From Pseudomonas entomophila (GTDB lineage Bacteria > Pseudomonadota > Gammaproteobacteria > Pseudomonadales > Pseudomonadaceae), in NCBI RefSeq assembly GCF_013523165.1, contig NZ_JAAMQI010000014.1:55706-119705 (forward strand): 64,000 nt of DNA, written 5' to 3'. The notes under the pieces were generated by a model. It saw only the letters and a list, made by a program, of their open reading frames with translations, was not told where the DNA came from and ran no database searches. This document shows positions 30,484-40,985 of the stretch, in pieces. A program made the translations under genes and the position numbers. The first letter of the stretch is position 1. Each line of letters opens with the position of its first letter.

Positions 30484-31929
30484 TTACCGAGGCAGACTCA
30501 AGGTCACACGCAGGCCCCCCTGGCGCAGGTTGAGCAGGCTCACTTCGCCGCCATGGCTGTGGGCGATGTTGCGCGCGATCCCCAGACCCAGGCCGTAGCC
30601 TTGCTGCTGCTGGCCCAGGCGCACGTGGGGTTCGAAGACCTGTTCCAGCTGCTGGGCCGGCACGCCCGGCCCCTGGTCGTCGACCTGCAGGACGAAACCG
30701 CTGTCGCTGTCGAGCACCCGCAGGTGGGCACGCTCGCCGTACTTGATGGCGTTGTCGATCAGGTTGCCGATGCAGCGGCGCAGGGCCAGGGGCTTGCCGG
30801 GATACGGCGCCAGGCTGCGCCCTTCCACCGTGAGGCGCCCGTCTTCCAGGTAGGGTTCGGCCAGCAGGTGCAGCACATGGTCGAGGTCCACCGGCTCGAC
30901 GTTCTCGTGGATGTCGGTGTCCTTCACGCATTGCAGCGCGCCCTTGACCAGCAGCTCCAGTTCGTCGAGGTCACGGGTGAAGCGCGCCTGCACCTGCTCG
31001 TCCTCGAGCAGCTCGACACGCAGCCGCAGGCGGGTGATCGGCGTGCGCAGGTCGTGGGAGATCGCGCTGAACAACTGGCCGCGTTCGGTCAGGTAGCGCG
31101 TGATGCGCTCGCTCATGCTGTTGAAGGCGCGCGCCACGTCCGCCACCTCGCTGCCCCCGCCCACTGGCACCGGCGCCACCTCGCCGCTGAGCGACATGTC
31201 TCGCGCGGCGCGGGCCAGACGCTTGAGCGGGCGGCTCTGCCAATGCACCAGCAGGCCGATGAACAGCAGCAGCAAGACGCTGGTGATGAGCATGAACAGC
31301 AATTGCTGACGTGGCAGCTCCGGCGGCTCGGGCTCGGTGTAGGGCGCTGGCAGCAAGGAGGCGATGTACAGCCACTCGCTCTCGGCCAGGCGGATCTGGG
31401 TGACCAGCACGGGCGGGTCGAGTGGCTCGAGGGTCAGGGAATAGTGCGCCCAGGAGCGCGGCAGCTCGTCCAGGCGCAGGCCGCTGTTGAAGATGCGCAG
31501 CTCGCCGGGGCTGACGAAGTTCACCTCGAACTGCACGCCCTCGCCCAGGCGCTGGCCCAGGACCTGGCGAAACACGTCGATCACGGCCTGCTTGCGCGGC
31601 GTCGCCGGCAGCGTGCGCATCTGCAGCGCGTGCTGGTTGAGCGAGACGAAAAAGCGCGTGCCGCCCATGTGCCGCAATTGATCCAGCACCATCGGCCGAT
31701 AGGCCACCGGCAGCGAACGCAGGTAGCTGGCGCTGGCGCCCATGGAATGCGCCAGGCTGCCAGCGCTGGCCTGCAGGCCCTGCACCTGGCTGGCGCGCCA
31801 TTGCGACACCCAGACCAGGCTCGAGAGTCCCTGGGCGAGCGCCACCACCAGCAGCGTCAGCAGCAGCATGCGGCCCAGCAGCGAACGCGGCAACAGGCGC
31901 CAGCGACGTTCAGCGACCGGTGCTGACAT
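30484..31929 (-). CDS. gtrS: Sensor histidine kinase GtrS
   Basis: About 481 residues from [20 protein letters not shown]. An N-terminal transmembrane helix ([20 protein letters not shown]), a periplasmic sensor (about 50-225) and a second helix ([20 protein letters not shown]) are followed by HAMP. The HisKA box is [16 protein letters not shown] with the phospho-His, and the ATPase boxes are [18 protein letters not shown] and [12 protein letters not shown]. In pseudomonads GtrS senses 2-ketogluconate or 6-phosphogluconate and signals to GltR. The start overlaps the gltR end by 20 bases. Confidence 0.93.
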   Translation of the reverse strand: MSAPVAERRWRLLPRSLLGRMLLLTLLVVALAQGLSSLVWVSQWRASQVQGLQASAGSLAHSMGASASYLRSLPVAYRPMVLDQLRHMGGTRFFVSLNQHALQMRTLPATPRKQAVIDVFRQVLGQRLGEGVQFEVNFVSPGELRIFNSGLRLDELPRSWAHYSLTLEPLDPPVLVTQIRLAESEWLYIASLLPAPYTEPEPPELPRQQLLFMLITSVLLLLFIGLLVHWQSRPLKRLARAARDMSLSGEVAPVPVGGGSEVADVARAFNSMSERITRYLTERGQLFSAISHDLRTPITRLRLRVELLEDEQVQARFTRDLDELELLVKGALQCVKDTDIHENVEPVDLDHVLHLLAEPYLEDGRLTVEGRSLAPYPGKPLALRRCIGNLIDNAIKYGERAHLRVLDSDSGFVLQVDDQGPGVPAQQLEQVFEPHVRLGQQQQGYGLGLGIARNIAHSHGGEVSLLNLRQGGLRVTLSLPR

Positions 31930-32632
31930 GCGCGGCCAGCAGATAGCCACTCCCCCGCACGGTCCGGATCAGCCGCGCGGGCCGGTCCACGTCGCGCAGC
32001 CGCTGACGCAGGCGGCGCACCGCCATGTCGACCACCCGGTCCAGGGGCATCGGCTCGCGGCCGCGGGTCACGTTGCCGATGGTGTCACGGTCGAGGATCT
32101 GCTGCGGGCGCTCGAGGAACAGCTTGAGCAAGGCGAAGTCCGCCCCGGACAGCAGCACCTCCTCGCCGTCACGGTGGAACAGCCGGTGGCTGACCGTGTC
32201 CAGGCGCCAGTCGTCGAAGGTCAGCACCGCCGAGCCGGTGTCGCGCGCGAACGCCGAACGGCGCAGCAGGGCCTTGATGCGAGCCTGCAGCTCCCGGGGG
32301 CTGAACGGCTTGCCCAGGTAGTCGTCGGCGCCCAGCTCCAGGCCGATGACCCGGTCGGCCTCGTCGGAGCTGGCGGTCAGCATGATGATTGGCACCTGGT
32401 CGCGCCGAGGGTGCTGGCGTGTCCAACGGCACAGGCTGAAGCCGTCTTCGTCGGGCAGCATCACGTCCAGGATCACCAGGTCGCAGTGGCCCGTGTCCAG
32501 CGCCTGGCGAAAGGCCTGGCCGTCGGCGACGGCGTGCACCTCGAAGCCGGCGCGGCTGAGGTAGGTGTGCAGCAGTTCGCGAATCTCCTGATCGTCGTCG
32601 ACCAGCAGAATCGAATGTCCGGCAGTGCTCAA
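31910..32632 (-). CDS. gltR: Response regulator GltR
   Basis: A 240-residue OmpR-type regulator: receiver domain with ILLVDDDQE, phospho-acceptor Asp in VILDVMLPDEDG and Lys in GKPFSPREL, then a winged-helix DNA-binding domain ending [13 protein letters not shown]. The best start is TTG at 32630-32632 because GAGGGAG lies just upstream and no ATG or GTG precedes the receiver motif in a sensible place. It partners with GtrS to control gts/oprB and edd/glk/gap expression. Confidence 0.93.
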   Translation of the reverse strand: MSTAGHSILLVDDDQEIRELLHTYLSRAGFEVHAVADGQAFRQALDTGHCDLVILDVMLPDEDGFSLCRWTRQHPRRDQVPIIMLTASSDEADRVIGLELGADDYLGKPFSPRELQARIKALLRRSAFARDTGSAVLTFDDWRLDTVSHRLFHRDGEEVLLSGADFALLKLFLERPQQILDRDTIGNVTRGREPMPLDRVVDMAVRRLRQRLRDVDRPARLIRTVRGSGYLLAAHVSTGR

Positions 32633-32661
32633 CGGTAACTCCCTCTGACAAGCCCGCGGGT

Positions 32662-33636
32662 CTACGCCCGCTGTGATCCGTGTTCGAGCGATTGTTGCAA
32701 GGCCACACCGGCCCCCAGCAGCCCCGAGAACGGCGCCGTCACCAACCAGATCGGGATGCCGTCGAAATACTCGCGCATCACCCCCTTGTCGCACAGGCTG
32801 TCGGCAAAGCCGCTCTGCCGGAACAGGTCGACGAAGCGCGGAATGACGCCACCGACGATGTACACCCCGCCGCGTGCGCCCAGGGTCAGCACATGGTTGC
32901 CGACCACCCGGCCGAAGAAGCGGCAGAATTGCTCGACCACCGCCAGTGCCCGAGGCTCGCCACCCAGCGCGGCATCGGTGATCTGGGCGGGCGTCTCGTG
33001 CCGTGGCAGGTCGCCGTCCAGGGCGCACATCGCCTCGTACAGCCGCACCAGGCCACCGCCGCTGAGCACGTGCTCGGCGCTGACGTGGCCCAGGCTGGCG
33101 TGCAGCTGCTGATGGATCGCGGCTTCGCGGACGTTGCTCACCGGCAGGTCGACGTGCCCCCCCTCGCCCGGCAGCGCCAGCCAGCGGCGCCCGTCGAGGT
33201 GCAGCAGGCCGGCCACCCCCAGGCCGGTTCCCGGGCCGATCACCAGCGCCGGGCGGGTGAGGTCGGCCTGGCCGTCACGGATCGACTGGTACTCGTCCGG
33301 CTCGAGGCAGGTCATGCCCAGGGCCATGGCGGAGAAATCATTGATCAGCAGCAGGCGCTCGACGGCCAGGCGCGTGCAGAAGGCATCACGCTGGATGCGC
33401 CAGGGGTTGTTGGTGAAGTGGAACTCGTCGCCTTCGACAGGCCCGGCCACGGCCAGGCACACGGCGGCCAGGCCACCGCGGGCGATGCCTTGCTGCTCGA
33501 GGTACAGCTCGATGGCGTCCTCGACGCTGTCATGTTCGACGGTGGGGAATACCTGCACCGCGTGCAGTCGATGGTCTTGCCAGAGTGCGAAGCGTGCGTT
33601 GGTCCCTCCGATGTCGCCTACCAGCAGGGCTTTCAT
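32662..33636 (-). CDS. glk: Glucokinase
   Basis: A 324-residue ATP-dependent glucokinase producing glucose-6-phosphate. The phosphate-binding loop is [13 protein letters not shown], the sugar site has [12 protein letters not shown] and the second phosphate loop is [19 protein letters not shown] holds conserved Glu and His. Its ATG overlaps the edd stop (ATGA), so glk is coupled to edd. Confidence 0.96.
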   Translation of the reverse strand: MKALLVGDIGGTNARFALWQDHRLHAVQVFPTVEHDSVEDAIELYLEQQGIARGGLAAVCLAVAGPVEGDEFHFTNNPWRIQRDAFCTRLAVERLLLINDFSAMALGMTCLEPDEYQSIRDGQADLTRPALVIGPGTGLGVAGLLHLDGRRWLALPGEGGHVDLPVSNVREAAIHQQLHASLGHVSAEHVLSGGGLVRLYEAMCALDGDLPRHETPAQITDAALGGEPRALAVVEQFCRFFGRVVGNHVLTLGARGGVYIVGGVIPRFVDLFRQSGFADSLCDKGVMREYFDGIPIWLVTAPFSGLLGAGVALQQSLEHGSQRA

Positions 33637-35459
33637 TCCAGATTCTCCAGGGCCGAAGTAAAGGCGCTGGCGCCCTGCTCCGCCGAGCTGAAGGCCACGC
33701 GCATGAAGCCGAAGAGTTCGCGCCCGCAGCCCAGGTCGTTCCCGGTGGGTGTGGGTGGCATGTCGCGTGCGGCCAGTTCCTCGGCCGACACCATGACCTG
33801 CAGCGTGCCTTCGGCACCGTCTACGCGCACCCTATCACCATCGCGGACTTTTGCCAGCAGGCCACCGTCATGCGCCTCCGGGCAGACGTGGATCGCCGCC
33901 GGGATCTTGCCGGAGGCGCCGGACATGCGCCCGTCGGTCACCAGCGCGACCTTGAAGCCGCGGTCCTGCAGTACCCCGAGGTACGGTGTGAGCTTGTGCA
34001 GCTCCGGCATGCCGTTGCTGCGTGGCCCCTGGAAACGCACCACGGCGACAAAGTCGCATTCCAGCTCGCCGGCCTTGAAGGCGTCGGCCAGCGACTGCTG
34101 GTCCTGGAAGACCCGCGCAGGCGCCTCGACGACGCGGTGCTCGGGCGCCACGGCCGACACTTTCATCACGCCGCGGCCCAGGTTGCCCTGCATCACCCGC
34201 AGCCCGCCTTCGGCGGAGAACGGCCGCGCCACCGGGCGCAGGATGCTCTCGTCGAGGCTGTCACGCGGTCCATCGCGCCAGACCAGGCGCCCATCGTCGA
34301 GGAACGGTTCCTGGGTGTAGCGGCGCAGGCCTGGGCCGACCACGGTCTGCACGTCTTCGTGCAACAGGCCGGCATCGAGCAGTTGGCTGATCAGGAACGC
34401 CATGCCTCCGGCGGCCTGGAAGTGGTTGATGTCGGCTTTGCCATTGGGGTAGACGTGGGCCAGGGTCGGCACCACCTCGGACAGGTCGGCCATGTCCTGC
34501 CAGGTGAGTTGCAGGCCGGCGGCCTGGGCCATGGCCGGCAGGTGCAGGGTATGGTTGGTCGAGCCGCCGGTGGCGTGCAGCGCGACGATGGCGTTGACCA
34601 TCGACTTCTCGTCGACGATCCGCCCCAGGGGCGTGAACGCGCCCCCGGCTTTGGTCAGGCGCGTGACCTGCCGTGCGGCCTCGGCGGTGAGCGCATCGCG
34701 CAACGGCGTGTAGGGGTTGACGAAGGAAGCGCCGGGCAGGTGCAGGCCCATCACTTCCATCAGCAGCTGGTTGGTGTTGGCCGTGCCGTAGAAGGTGCAG
34801 GTGCCGGGGCTGTGGTAGGACTGCATCTCCGCTTCGAGCAGCTCCTCGCGGCTGGCCTTGCCCTCGGCATAGCGCTGGCGCACGTCGGCCTTTTCCTTGT
34901 TGGACAGCCCCGAGGGCATCGGACCGCCTGGAACGAAGACCGTCGGCAGGTGCCCAAAGCGCAAGGCCCCCATCATCAGGCCTGGAACGATCTTGTCGCA
35001 GATGCCCAGCAGCAACGTGGCATCGAACAGGTTGTGCGACAGCGCGATGGCAGTGGACATGGCGATGACTTCGCGACTCGCGATCGCCAGCTCCATCCCC
35101 GGCTCGCCCTGGGTCACACCGTCGCACATGGCCGGCACGCCGCCAGCGAACTGGCCCACCGAGCCGATCTCGCGCAGCGCCTGTTTGATCTGCTCGGGGA
35201 AGTACTGGTAGGGCTGGTGAGCCGACAGCATGTCGTTGTAGGCCGAGACGATGGCGACGTTGGCGGCGTTCATCAGCCGCAGGCGCTGCTTGTCCTCGCT
35301 GCCGCAACCGGCCACGCCATGGGCGAAGTTGGCGCACTGCAGGCTGGCACGGACCGGGCCATCGCTGGCAGCGGCATCGATCAGCGACAGGTAACGCTCA
35401 CGCGTACGACGACTGCGAGCGATCAATCGCTCGGTAACCTCAAGGATGCGCGGGTGCAT
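33633..35459 (-). CDS. edd: 6-phosphogluconate dehydratase
   Basis: A 608-residue IlvD/Edd-family enzyme making KDPG from 6-phosphogluconate. The start [20 protein letters not shown] is the standard N-terminus. The Fe-S signature appears as [20 protein letters not shown] and [20 protein letters not shown], with further conserved [12 protein letters not shown] near the C-terminus. It is the first gene of edd-glk (possibly continuing to gltR-gtrS) and divergent from gapA, sharing a 260-base control region with a HexR-like site. Confidence 0.97.
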   Translation of the reverse strand: MHPRILEVTERLIARSRRTRERYLSLIDAAASDGPVRASLQCANFAHGVAGCGSEDKQRLRLMNAANVAIVSAYNDMLSAHQPYQYFPEQIKQALREIGSVGQFAGGVPAMCDGVTQGEPGMELAIASREVIAMSTAIALSHNLFDATLLLGICDKIVPGLMMGALRFGHLPTVFVPGGPMPSGLSNKEKADVRQRYAEGKASREELLEAEMQSYHSPGTCTFYGTANTNQLLMEVMGLHLPGASFVNPYTPLRDALTAEAARQVTRLTKAGGAFTPLGRIVDEKSMVNAIVALHATGGSTNHTLHLPAMAQAAGLQLTWQDMADLSEVVPTLAHVYPNGKADINHFQAAGGMAFLISQLLDAGLLHEDVQTVVGPGLRRYTQEPFLDDGRLVWRDGPRDSLDESILRPVARPFSAEGGLRVMQGNLGRGVMKVSAVAPEHRVVEAPARVFQDQQSLADAFKAGELECDFVAVVRFQGPRSNGMPELHKLTPYLGVLQDRGFKVALVTDGRMSGASGKIPAAIHVCPEAHDGGLLAKVRDGDRVRVDGAEGTLQVMVSAEELAARDMPPTPTGNDLGCGRELFGFMRVAFSSAEQGASAFTSALENLE

Positions 35460-35639
35460 GGTGGACTCGACTCCAGGCTGACGTTCGGGGCGGTCTTGAG
35501 CGGCTGGCTCGCACATCGTCAGGGCAAGCAAGCACATGCCCGGACCATCGGTAAGCCTGAAATGCTCGACTGCTCGTTGTAGGTTTGATAAAAATTCTGC
35601 CACCACTGGGGCTTGTTTTCTATCATTGAACGAATAATC

Positions 35640-35654
35640 TTGTAATTCCAACAA
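35640..35654. promoter_or_regulatory. HexR-type operator between edd and gapA
   Basis: TTGTAATTCCAACAA exactly fits TTGT-N7-ACAA and lies 65 bases upstream of the gapA ATG, within the divergent edd-gapA region. HexR is known to repress both promoters in P. putida; assigning this exact site is inference. Confidence 0.72.
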
Positions 35655-35719
35655 CAAAATCGTTTCAGTGACACGACATTCTTGTCACAGCTCTCTTCCG
35701 TTCGCCAGAGGTATCGCCC

Positions 35720-36724
35720 ATGACACTTCGCATCGCCATCAATGGATTCGGCCGCATCGGACGCAACGTCCTGCGCGCACTCTACAGCCAGGGCTATCGC
35801 CAGAACCTGCAGGTGGTCGCCATCAACGACCTCGGTGATCTCGCGGTCAACGCCCACCTGCTCAAGCACGACAGCGTACACGGCCTGTTCGACGCCGAGG
35901 TGCACGCCGATCAGGACAGCCTGACGGTCAATGGTGACCGCATTGCGTTCAGCGCCATCCGCAACCCTGCCGAACTGCCGTGGCGAGACGCGCGCGTCGA
36001 TGTGGTGTTCGAGTGCACCGGGCTGTTCACCGACCGGGACAAGGCCGCCGCGCACCTGACCGCCGGTGCGGCCAAGGTCATCGTCTCGGCACCGGCCAAG
36101 GGCGCCGACGCCACGATCGTCTATGGCGTCAACCATGATCAGTTGCGCGCCTCGCACCAGGTCATTTCCAACGCCTCGTGCACCACTAACTGCCTGGCCC
36201 CGGTGGCCCAGGTGCTGCACCGCGAGTTCGGCATCGAGCACGGTCTGATGACCACCATCCACGCCTTCACCAATGACCAGGTGCTGATCGACGTCAGCCA
36301 CAAGGACCCGTACCGTGCCCGTGCGGCCACCCAGTCGATGATCCCGAGCAAGACCGGCGCGGCCGAAGCGGTGGGCCTGGTCCTGCCGGCGCTGGCCGGA
36401 CGCCTGACCGGGATGGCCGTGCGGGTGCCGGTAATCAACGTATCCCTGGTGGACCTGACCGTGACCCTGGAGCGCGACGCGACGGTCGAGGCCGTGAACC
36501 AGGCGCTCAAGCAGGCCAGCGAGCACTCGCCCGTGCTGGGCTACAACACCTTGCCGCTGGTGTCCTGCGACTTCAACCACGACCCGCGCTCGTCGATCTT
36601 CGACGCCAATCACACCCGCATCAGCGGCAGGATGCTCAAGGTCATGGCGTGGTACGACAACGAGTGGGGGTTCTCCAACCGGATGCTGGACACCTGCCTG
36701 GCGGCATGGCGCGCGGGTGAGTAA
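35720..36724 (+). CDS. gapA: Glyceraldehyde-3-phosphate dehydrogenase, type I
   Basis: A 334-residue enzyme oxidising glyceraldehyde-3-phosphate. The NAD+ Rossmann motif is [10 protein letters not shown]. The active-site Cys is in [13 protein letters not shown], and the catalytic His in [18 protein letters not shown] (the Asp after the second strand) favours NAD+. AGAGG precedes the ATG. It is the ED-linked GAPDH, divergent from edd. Confidence 0.97.
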   Translation: MTLRIAINGFGRIGRNVLRALYSQGYRQNLQVVAINDLGDLAVNAHLLKHDSVHGLFDAEVHADQDSLTVNGDRIAFSAIRNPAELPWRDARVDVVFECTGLFTDRDKAAAHLTAGAAKVIVSAPAKGADATIVYGVNHDQLRASHQVISNASCTTNCLAPVAQVLHREFGIEHGLMTTIHAFTNDQVLIDVSHKDPYRARAATQSMIPSKTGAAEAVGLVLPALAGRLTGMAVRVPVINVSLVDLTVTLERDATVEAVNQALKQASEHSPVLGYNTLPLVSCDFNHDPRSSIFDANHTRISGRMLKVMAWYDNEWGFSNRMLDTCLAAWRAGE

Positions 36725-36799
36725 GGTGCGTTGAAGGAGTGGCGGCGCAGGTAGCGGGCCCGATTGGCCAGCGACAGAGGCCGACCAGGCATCGCTTGC

Positions 36800-36825
36800 A
36801 TCGCGGGCAAGCCCGCTCCCACAGG
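36800..36825. repeat. REP element
   Basis: Same GCGGGCAAGCCCGCTCCCAC unit as at 18415, including the preceding ATC and trailing ACAGG. Confidence 0.9.
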
Positions 36826-36979
36826 AGGGGGTGTCGCCTGTGCTTTCTGGCTGACTGTACCAGCCCTGGTGGGCTTGGCAGCGACAGGGCCCGCTCAGGC
36901 ATCGCCTGCATCGCGGGCGAGTCCGCTCTCATAGAACATAAATATCTTTTTGATTTTAAAAGGAATAATTTCAGGATTT

Positions 36980-37112
36980 GTGGGCCCTGCGGGCCCAATC
37001 GCGGCACAGGGGCCGCTCCCACAGGTGACCGCGATAGCCTGCAACCTCGCAGTGGGGCTACGGGTGTAGGAGCGGCCCCAGCCGGGGCGCCGGACCGGCC
37101 GCGATGGGCCGC
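36980..37112. repeat. Composite REP pair, intact counterpart of the one split at 63824
   Basis: Begins TGGGCCCTGCGGGCCCAATC, followed by a GGGGCCGCTCCCACAGGT unit. After the linker GTGGGGCTACGGGTGTAG comes an inverted unit GAGCGGCCCCAGCC and a GGCCGCGATGGGCCGC hairpin. The first 90 bases recur with few changes at 63735-63824. Confidence 0.85.
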
Positions 37113-37262
37113 AAAGCGGCCCTAAAATCGATTAGCAATGAAGCTCCGGATCCTGCCAGCTATCGCCATGTTCTCTGCGCGACAGCGCGGCGCCAAGGCG
37201 GCGGGCGGACTCCCACAGGGCGGTATGCAGCTTCTGCTGCCTGTCAGGCTGTAGTGGCCTGA

Positions 37263-37286
37263 GTGGGAGCGGGCTTGCCCGCGATG
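37263..37286. repeat. REP element, inverted orientation
   Basis: GTGGGAGCGGGCTTGCCCGC plus GATG, the reverse-orientation partner of the unit at 36800, 26 bases beyond the end of the pcaT coding region. Confidence 0.9.
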
Positions 37287-37311
37287 GGCTGCAGGGCAGC
37301 CCGGCAGCGCC

Positions 37312-38601
37312 TCAGTGATCGTGGTGCAGGTATTCGGCCTGCTTGGGCAGCCGCAGGCTGAACAGGAAGGCGATCGCCATCATCGCAGTGACGTACCAGT
37401 AGAAGGTGTTTTCCATCCCCAGGGACTTGAGCCCCAGCGCCACGTACTCGGCAGACCCGCCGAACATCGCGTTGGCCACCGCGTAGGCCAGCCCCACGCC
37501 CAGCGCACGCACCTGCGGCGGGAACATCTCGGCCTTCACCAGCCCGCTGATGGAGGTGTAGAAGCTGACGATGCACAGCGCCAGGCTGACCAGCACGAAG
37601 GCCATGAACGGGCTGGTCACCGTTTTGAGCGCCATCAGCAGTGGCACGGTGAACACGGTCCCCAACGCGCCGAACAGCAGCATCGAGGTGCGCCGCCCGA
37701 TGCGGTCGGAGAGCATGCCGAACAGCGGTTGCAGGCACATGAACAGGAACAGCGCGCCGGTCATGACGAAGCTGGCGTCCTTGGCGTGCATGCCGGCCGT
37801 GTTGACCAGGTACTTCTGCATGTAGGTGGTGAAGGTGTAGAAGATCAGCGAGCCACCTGCGGTGTAGCCCAGTACCGTGACGAACGCGGCGCCATGGTTG
37901 CGGAACAGGCCGGTGACACTGCCGGCTTCGGCGCTCTGGCGGGTTTTGGCGCTGCTGGTCTCCTTCAGCGAACGGCGCAGCATCAGCGAGATCAGGGCGG
38001 CGATGGCCCCGACCACGAACGGAACCCGCCAGCCCCAGGCGCGCAACTCGTCGTCGGTGAGCAGCTGCTGCAGGATCACCACCACCAGGACCGCCAGCAA
38101 CTGCCCGCCAATCAAGGTGACGTACTGGAACGAGGCGAAGAACCCGCGCTGCCCGCGCAGGGCCACTTCGCTCATGTAGGTGGCCGTGGTGCCGTACTCA
38201 CCGCCGACCGACAGCCCCTGGATCAACCGCGCCACCAGCAGCAGCAACGGTGCCCAGGCGCCGATGCTGGCGTAGGTCGGCAGGCAGGCGATGACCAGCG
38301 AGCCGAAGCACATCATCAACACCGAGATCATCAGCGAATGCTTGCGTCCTCGGCGATCGGCCAGACGCCCGAAGATCCACCCGCCGATCGGGCGCATCAG
38401 AAACCCGGCGGCGAACACGCCTGCCGTGTTGAGCAGTTGCACGGTCGGGTTGTCCGAGGGGAAGAACACCGGCGCGAAATAGATGGCGCAGAAGGCATAG
38501 ACGTAGAAGTCGAACCACTCCACCAGGTTGCCCGACGAGGCCCCCACGATCGCGAAGATGCGCTTGCGGCGCTCGTCCTGTGAATAAGGCATTGAGGTCA
38601 T
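37312..38601 (-). CDS. pcaT: MHS-family dicarboxylate transporter, PcaT type
   Basis: A 429-residue major facilitator of the metabolite:H+ symporter group with 12 predicted helices. The N-terminal [20 protein letters not shown] is typical of KgtP/PcaT, and the loop 2-3 motif reads [13 protein letters not shown]. In P. putida the orthologous pcaT, downstream of pcaF, takes up beta-ketoadipate and alpha-ketoglutarate. It lies 74 bases after pcaF on the same strand, with an inverted repeat between them. The neighbours favour PcaT over KgtP. Confidence 0.85.
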   Translation of the reverse strand: MTSMPYSQDERRKRIFAIVGASSGNLVEWFDFYVYAFCAIYFAPVFFPSDNPTVQLLNTAGVFAAGFLMRPIGGWIFGRLADRRGRKHSLMISVLMMCFGSLVIACLPTYASIGAWAPLLLLVARLIQGLSVGGEYGTTATYMSEVALRGQRGFFASFQYVTLIGGQLLAVLVVVILQQLLTDDELRAWGWRVPFVVGAIAALISLMLRRSLKETSSAKTRQSAEAGSVTGLFRNHGAAFVTVLGYTAGGSLIFYTFTTYMQKYLVNTAGMHAKDASFVMTGALFLFMCLQPLFGMLSDRIGRRTSMLLFGALGTVFTVPLLMALKTVTSPFMAFVLVSLALCIVSFYTSISGLVKAEMFPPQVRALGVGLAYAVANAMFGGSAEYVALGLKSLGMENTFYWYVTAMMAIAFLFSLRLPKQAEYLHHDH

Positions 38602-38616
38602 GGTGGGGTGCTCCCG

Positions 38617-38649
38617 ACTAGTTATAGTGTCAGTCTAGACATAACTAGT
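38617..38649. promoter_or_regulatory. Perfect inverted repeat between pcaF and pcaT
   Basis: ACTAGTTAT (38617-38625) and ATAACTAGT (38641-38649) are exact inverted arms separated by 15 bases. It lies 16 bases before the pcaT ATG. There is no T-run, so an operator or mRNA structure is more likely than a terminator. Confidence 0.55.
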
Positions 38650-38675
38650 AACAACACCGTTCCCGACGGCCTGTT

Positions 38676-39878
38676 CTATACCCGCTCGATCGCCAGCGCC
38701 AACCCCTGCCCCACCCCCACGCACAGCGTCGCCAACCCCTTGCGCCCGCCCCTCTTCTCCAACTGATGCAAGGCCGTCATGACCAACCGCGCCCCACTCA
38801 TGCCCAGCGGATGGCCCAGGGCGATGGCGCCGCCATTGGGGTTCACCTGGGGCGCGTCGTCCGCCAGGCCCAGCCCGCGCAGCACCGCCAGCCCCTGACT
38901 GGCGAAGGCCTCGTTGAGCTCGATGACGTCGAAGTCGCTGACCTTCAGCCTCAACCGCTCGACCAGCTTGGTCACCGCCGGTACCGGGCCGATGCCCATC
39001 ACCCGAGGCGCGACGCCGGCACTGGCCATGCCCAGCACCCGTGCCCGGGGGGTCAGCCCGTGGCGTTGCACGGCCTCGGCCGACGCCAGGATCATCGCGG
39101 CGGCGCCATCGTTCACGCCCGAGGCGTTGCCGGCCGTGACGGTCTTGCCCGGCCCATTGACCGGTGTGAGCCGTGCCAGCGCTTCGGGTGTGGTGTCAGG
39201 GCGCGGGTGCTCGTCACGCTCGACCAGCGTGTCGCCCTTCTTGTGCACGACGCGCACGGGCACGATCTCCTCGGCGAAAAAGCCTGCGGCCTGGGCCGCC
39301 GCCGCGCGCTGCTGGCTACGCAGGGCGAAGGCATCCTGGTCGGCCCGCGAGATGTGATGGTCCTCGGCGACGTTGTCGGCTGTCTGCGGCATCGAGTCGA
39401 CCCCATGCGCCGCGCGCATCGCAGGGTTGACGAAGCGCCAGCCGAGGGTGGTGTCCTCGAGCTGCAGCGTACGCGCGTAGCCGCTTTCGGCCTTGCCCAT
39501 GACGAATGGCGCCCGTGACATGGACTCCACCCCACCGGCGATGGCCAGCTCCATCTCGCCACTGGCGATGGCGCGGAACGCCGTGCCGATGGCTTCCATG
39601 CCGGATGCGCACAGGCGATTGAGCGTCACGCCAGGGACCGACTCGGGCAGGCCCGCCAACAGCAACGCCATGCGCGCCACATTACGGTTGTCTTCACCTG
39701 CCTGGTTCGCGCAGCCAAGGAAGACTTCGTCGAGCCGCGACCAGTCCACCGACGGGTTGCGCTCGAGCAGAGCCTTGAGCGGTACGGCCGCCAGGTCGTC
39801 GGCGCGCACGCTGGCCAGGGCGCCGCCATAGCGGCCGATCGGGGTTCGTACCGCATCGCAAATGAAGACATCACGCAT
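38676..39878 (-). CDS. pcaF: Beta-ketoadipyl-CoA thiolase
   Basis: A 400-residue thiolase releasing acetyl-CoA and succinyl-CoA, the last step of the beta-ketoadipate pathway. The acyl-accepting Cys is in [12 protein letters not shown], the catalytic His in [14 protein letters not shown] and the second Cys in [17 protein letters not shown] eight bases before the ATG is a strong ribosome binding site. pcaR lies upstream on the same strand. Confidence 0.95.
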   Translation of the reverse strand: MRDVFICDAVRTPIGRYGGALASVRADDLAAVPLKALLERNPSVDWSRLDEVFLGCANQAGEDNRNVARMALLLAGLPESVPGVTLNRLCASGMEAIGTAFRAIASGEMELAIAGGVESMSRAPFVMGKAESGYARTLQLEDTTLGWRFVNPAMRAAHGVDSMPQTADNVAEDHHISRADQDAFALRSQQRAAAAQAAGFFAEEIVPVRVVHKKGDTLVERDEHPRPDTTPEALARLTPVNGPGKTVTAGNASGVNDGAAAMILASAEAVQRHGLTPRARVLGMASAGVAPRVMGIGPVPAVTKLVERLRLKVSDFDVIELNEAFASQGLAVLRGLGLADDAPQVNPNGGAIALGHPLGMSGARLVMTALHQLEKRGGRKGLATLCVGVGQGLALAIERV

Positions 39879-40052
39879 CGTATTTCTCCTGCCTGTGGGC
39901 GATGGCGCCCGATCAGCCAGCAGAATAGTGAGCGGGACCTGCGCGCCACAATCCGGTCACCCCGTCTGTGGGCGGTTACCGAACACATTCACGGCGCCTG
40001 GCAATGGCCGAACGGCCTGCTCAGGCAGCGCTGCGATCGACGCCCACTGCGC

Positions 40053-40928
40053 TCACGCAAAGAGTTGTGCGCACAGGTCACGACTGGCGGCCAGCAGAAT
40101 GGGCAGGAACCGCTGTTCGAGTTCGCCCCGTGTCACCCGTCCGACGTGGGTGCTGACATTGAGCGCCGCCAGCACCTGCCCGGAGGCGTCGTACACCGGC
40201 ACCGCGATCGAACGCAGCCCTTGCTCCAGCTCCTGGTCGACCACGCACCAGCCCTGCTCGCGTACCTGCCGGATGCACGCCAGCAACGCGGCAGGCTCGT
40301 GGAGGGTGCGACTGGTACGCGGCTTCATGTCGGCCCGGTCCAGGTATTCCTGCAGGCTGGCATCGTCGAGCGCCGCCAGCATGATCCGCCCCATCGACGT
40401 GCAATACGCCGGCAAACGCCCGCCCACCGACAGGTCGACCGAGATCAGCCGCTCGACGGTGGCCGAGCGCGCGATGTAGAGGATGTCGTCGCCTTCGAGC
40501 GTGGCCATGTTGGCCGCCTCGTGCAGTTGTTCACTGATGCGATCCAGATAGGGCTGTGCCGAGACCGCCAGCGGCGTCGAGGACAGGTAGGCATGCCCCA
40601 GCGTCAATACCTTGGGCAACAGGGAGTACGTGCGCCCATTGGTGGTCGCGTAGCCCAGCTTCATCAAGGTGTGCAGACAGCGCCGTACCGCAGCGCGTGG
40701 GATCTCGGTGCGGTGGCTGATCTGGGCGATGGTCAGGTGGCGCTTGCGCTCCTGAAACGCCTGGATCACCGCCAGCCCCCGCGCCAACGAGGTCATGAAA
40801 TCCGGATCGCCAGTGAACGCCTGGATGCGTTTGGCAGGCGAAGCGACGATCGGTGGCGCCAGCCCTACTGCAGCAGGTGGCGCGCGATGCCTCGGTGCCT
40901 GGGGCGCTAGCGGCTCTTGTTCGTTCAT
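40053..40928 (-). CDS. pcaR: PcaR, IclR-family regulator of the beta-ketoadipate pathway
   Basis: A 291-residue IclR-type regulator: winged helix-turn-helix (LTIAQISHRTEIPRAAVRRC, about 60-115) and an effector domain (about 120-285). P. putida PcaR activates pca genes in response to beta-ketoadipate. Its promoter region carries a perfect inverted repeat matching the reported PcaR box. A 174-base spacer separates it from pcaF; the pcaK transporter gene that I recall here in KT2440 is absent. Confidence 0.93.
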   Translation of the reverse strand: MNEQEPLAPQAPRHRAPPAAVGLAPPIVASPAKRIQAFTGDPDFMTSLARGLAVIQAFQERKRHLTIAQISHRTEIPRAAVRRCLHTLMKLGYATTNGRTYSLLPKVLTLGHAYLSSTPLAVSAQPYLDRISEQLHEAANMATLEGDDILYIARSATVERLISVDLSVGGRLPAYCTSMGRIMLAALDDASLQEYLDRADMKPRTSRTLHEPAALLACIRQVREQGWCVVDQELEQGLRSIAVPVYDASGQVLAALNVSTHVGRVTRGELEQRFLPILLAASRDLCAQLFA

Positions 40929-40955
40929 GGCTCACCTCGAAGCACGTGGTTTGTG

Positions 40956-40985
40956 CGATTATCGGACAACCGACCGATAATCGCA
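40956..40985. promoter_or_regulatory. PcaR-type operator upstream of pcaR
   Basis: GCGATTATCGG and CCGATAATCGC are exact 11-base inverted arms with an 8-base spacer. Each arm contains CGATAATCGC, the core of the reported PcaR site GTTCGATAATCGCAC. It lies 28 bases upstream of the pcaR ATG, consistent with autoregulation. Confidence 0.8.

Larger units (their letters stand above)
36725..37311. other. REP-rich spacer between gapA and pcaT
   Basis: Nearly 590 bases without a supported gene. At least four REP-type units occur: 36800-36825, a degenerate unit near 36910-36934, a composite array at 36980-37112 and an inverted unit at 37263-37286. An AT-rich patch lies at 36940-36975. Confidence 0.75.

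Noticed and set aside
37312..38601. Naming the MHS transporter kgtP
   Set aside because: Sequence motifs fit both KgtP and PcaT; adjacency to pcaF and pcaR favours PcaT.
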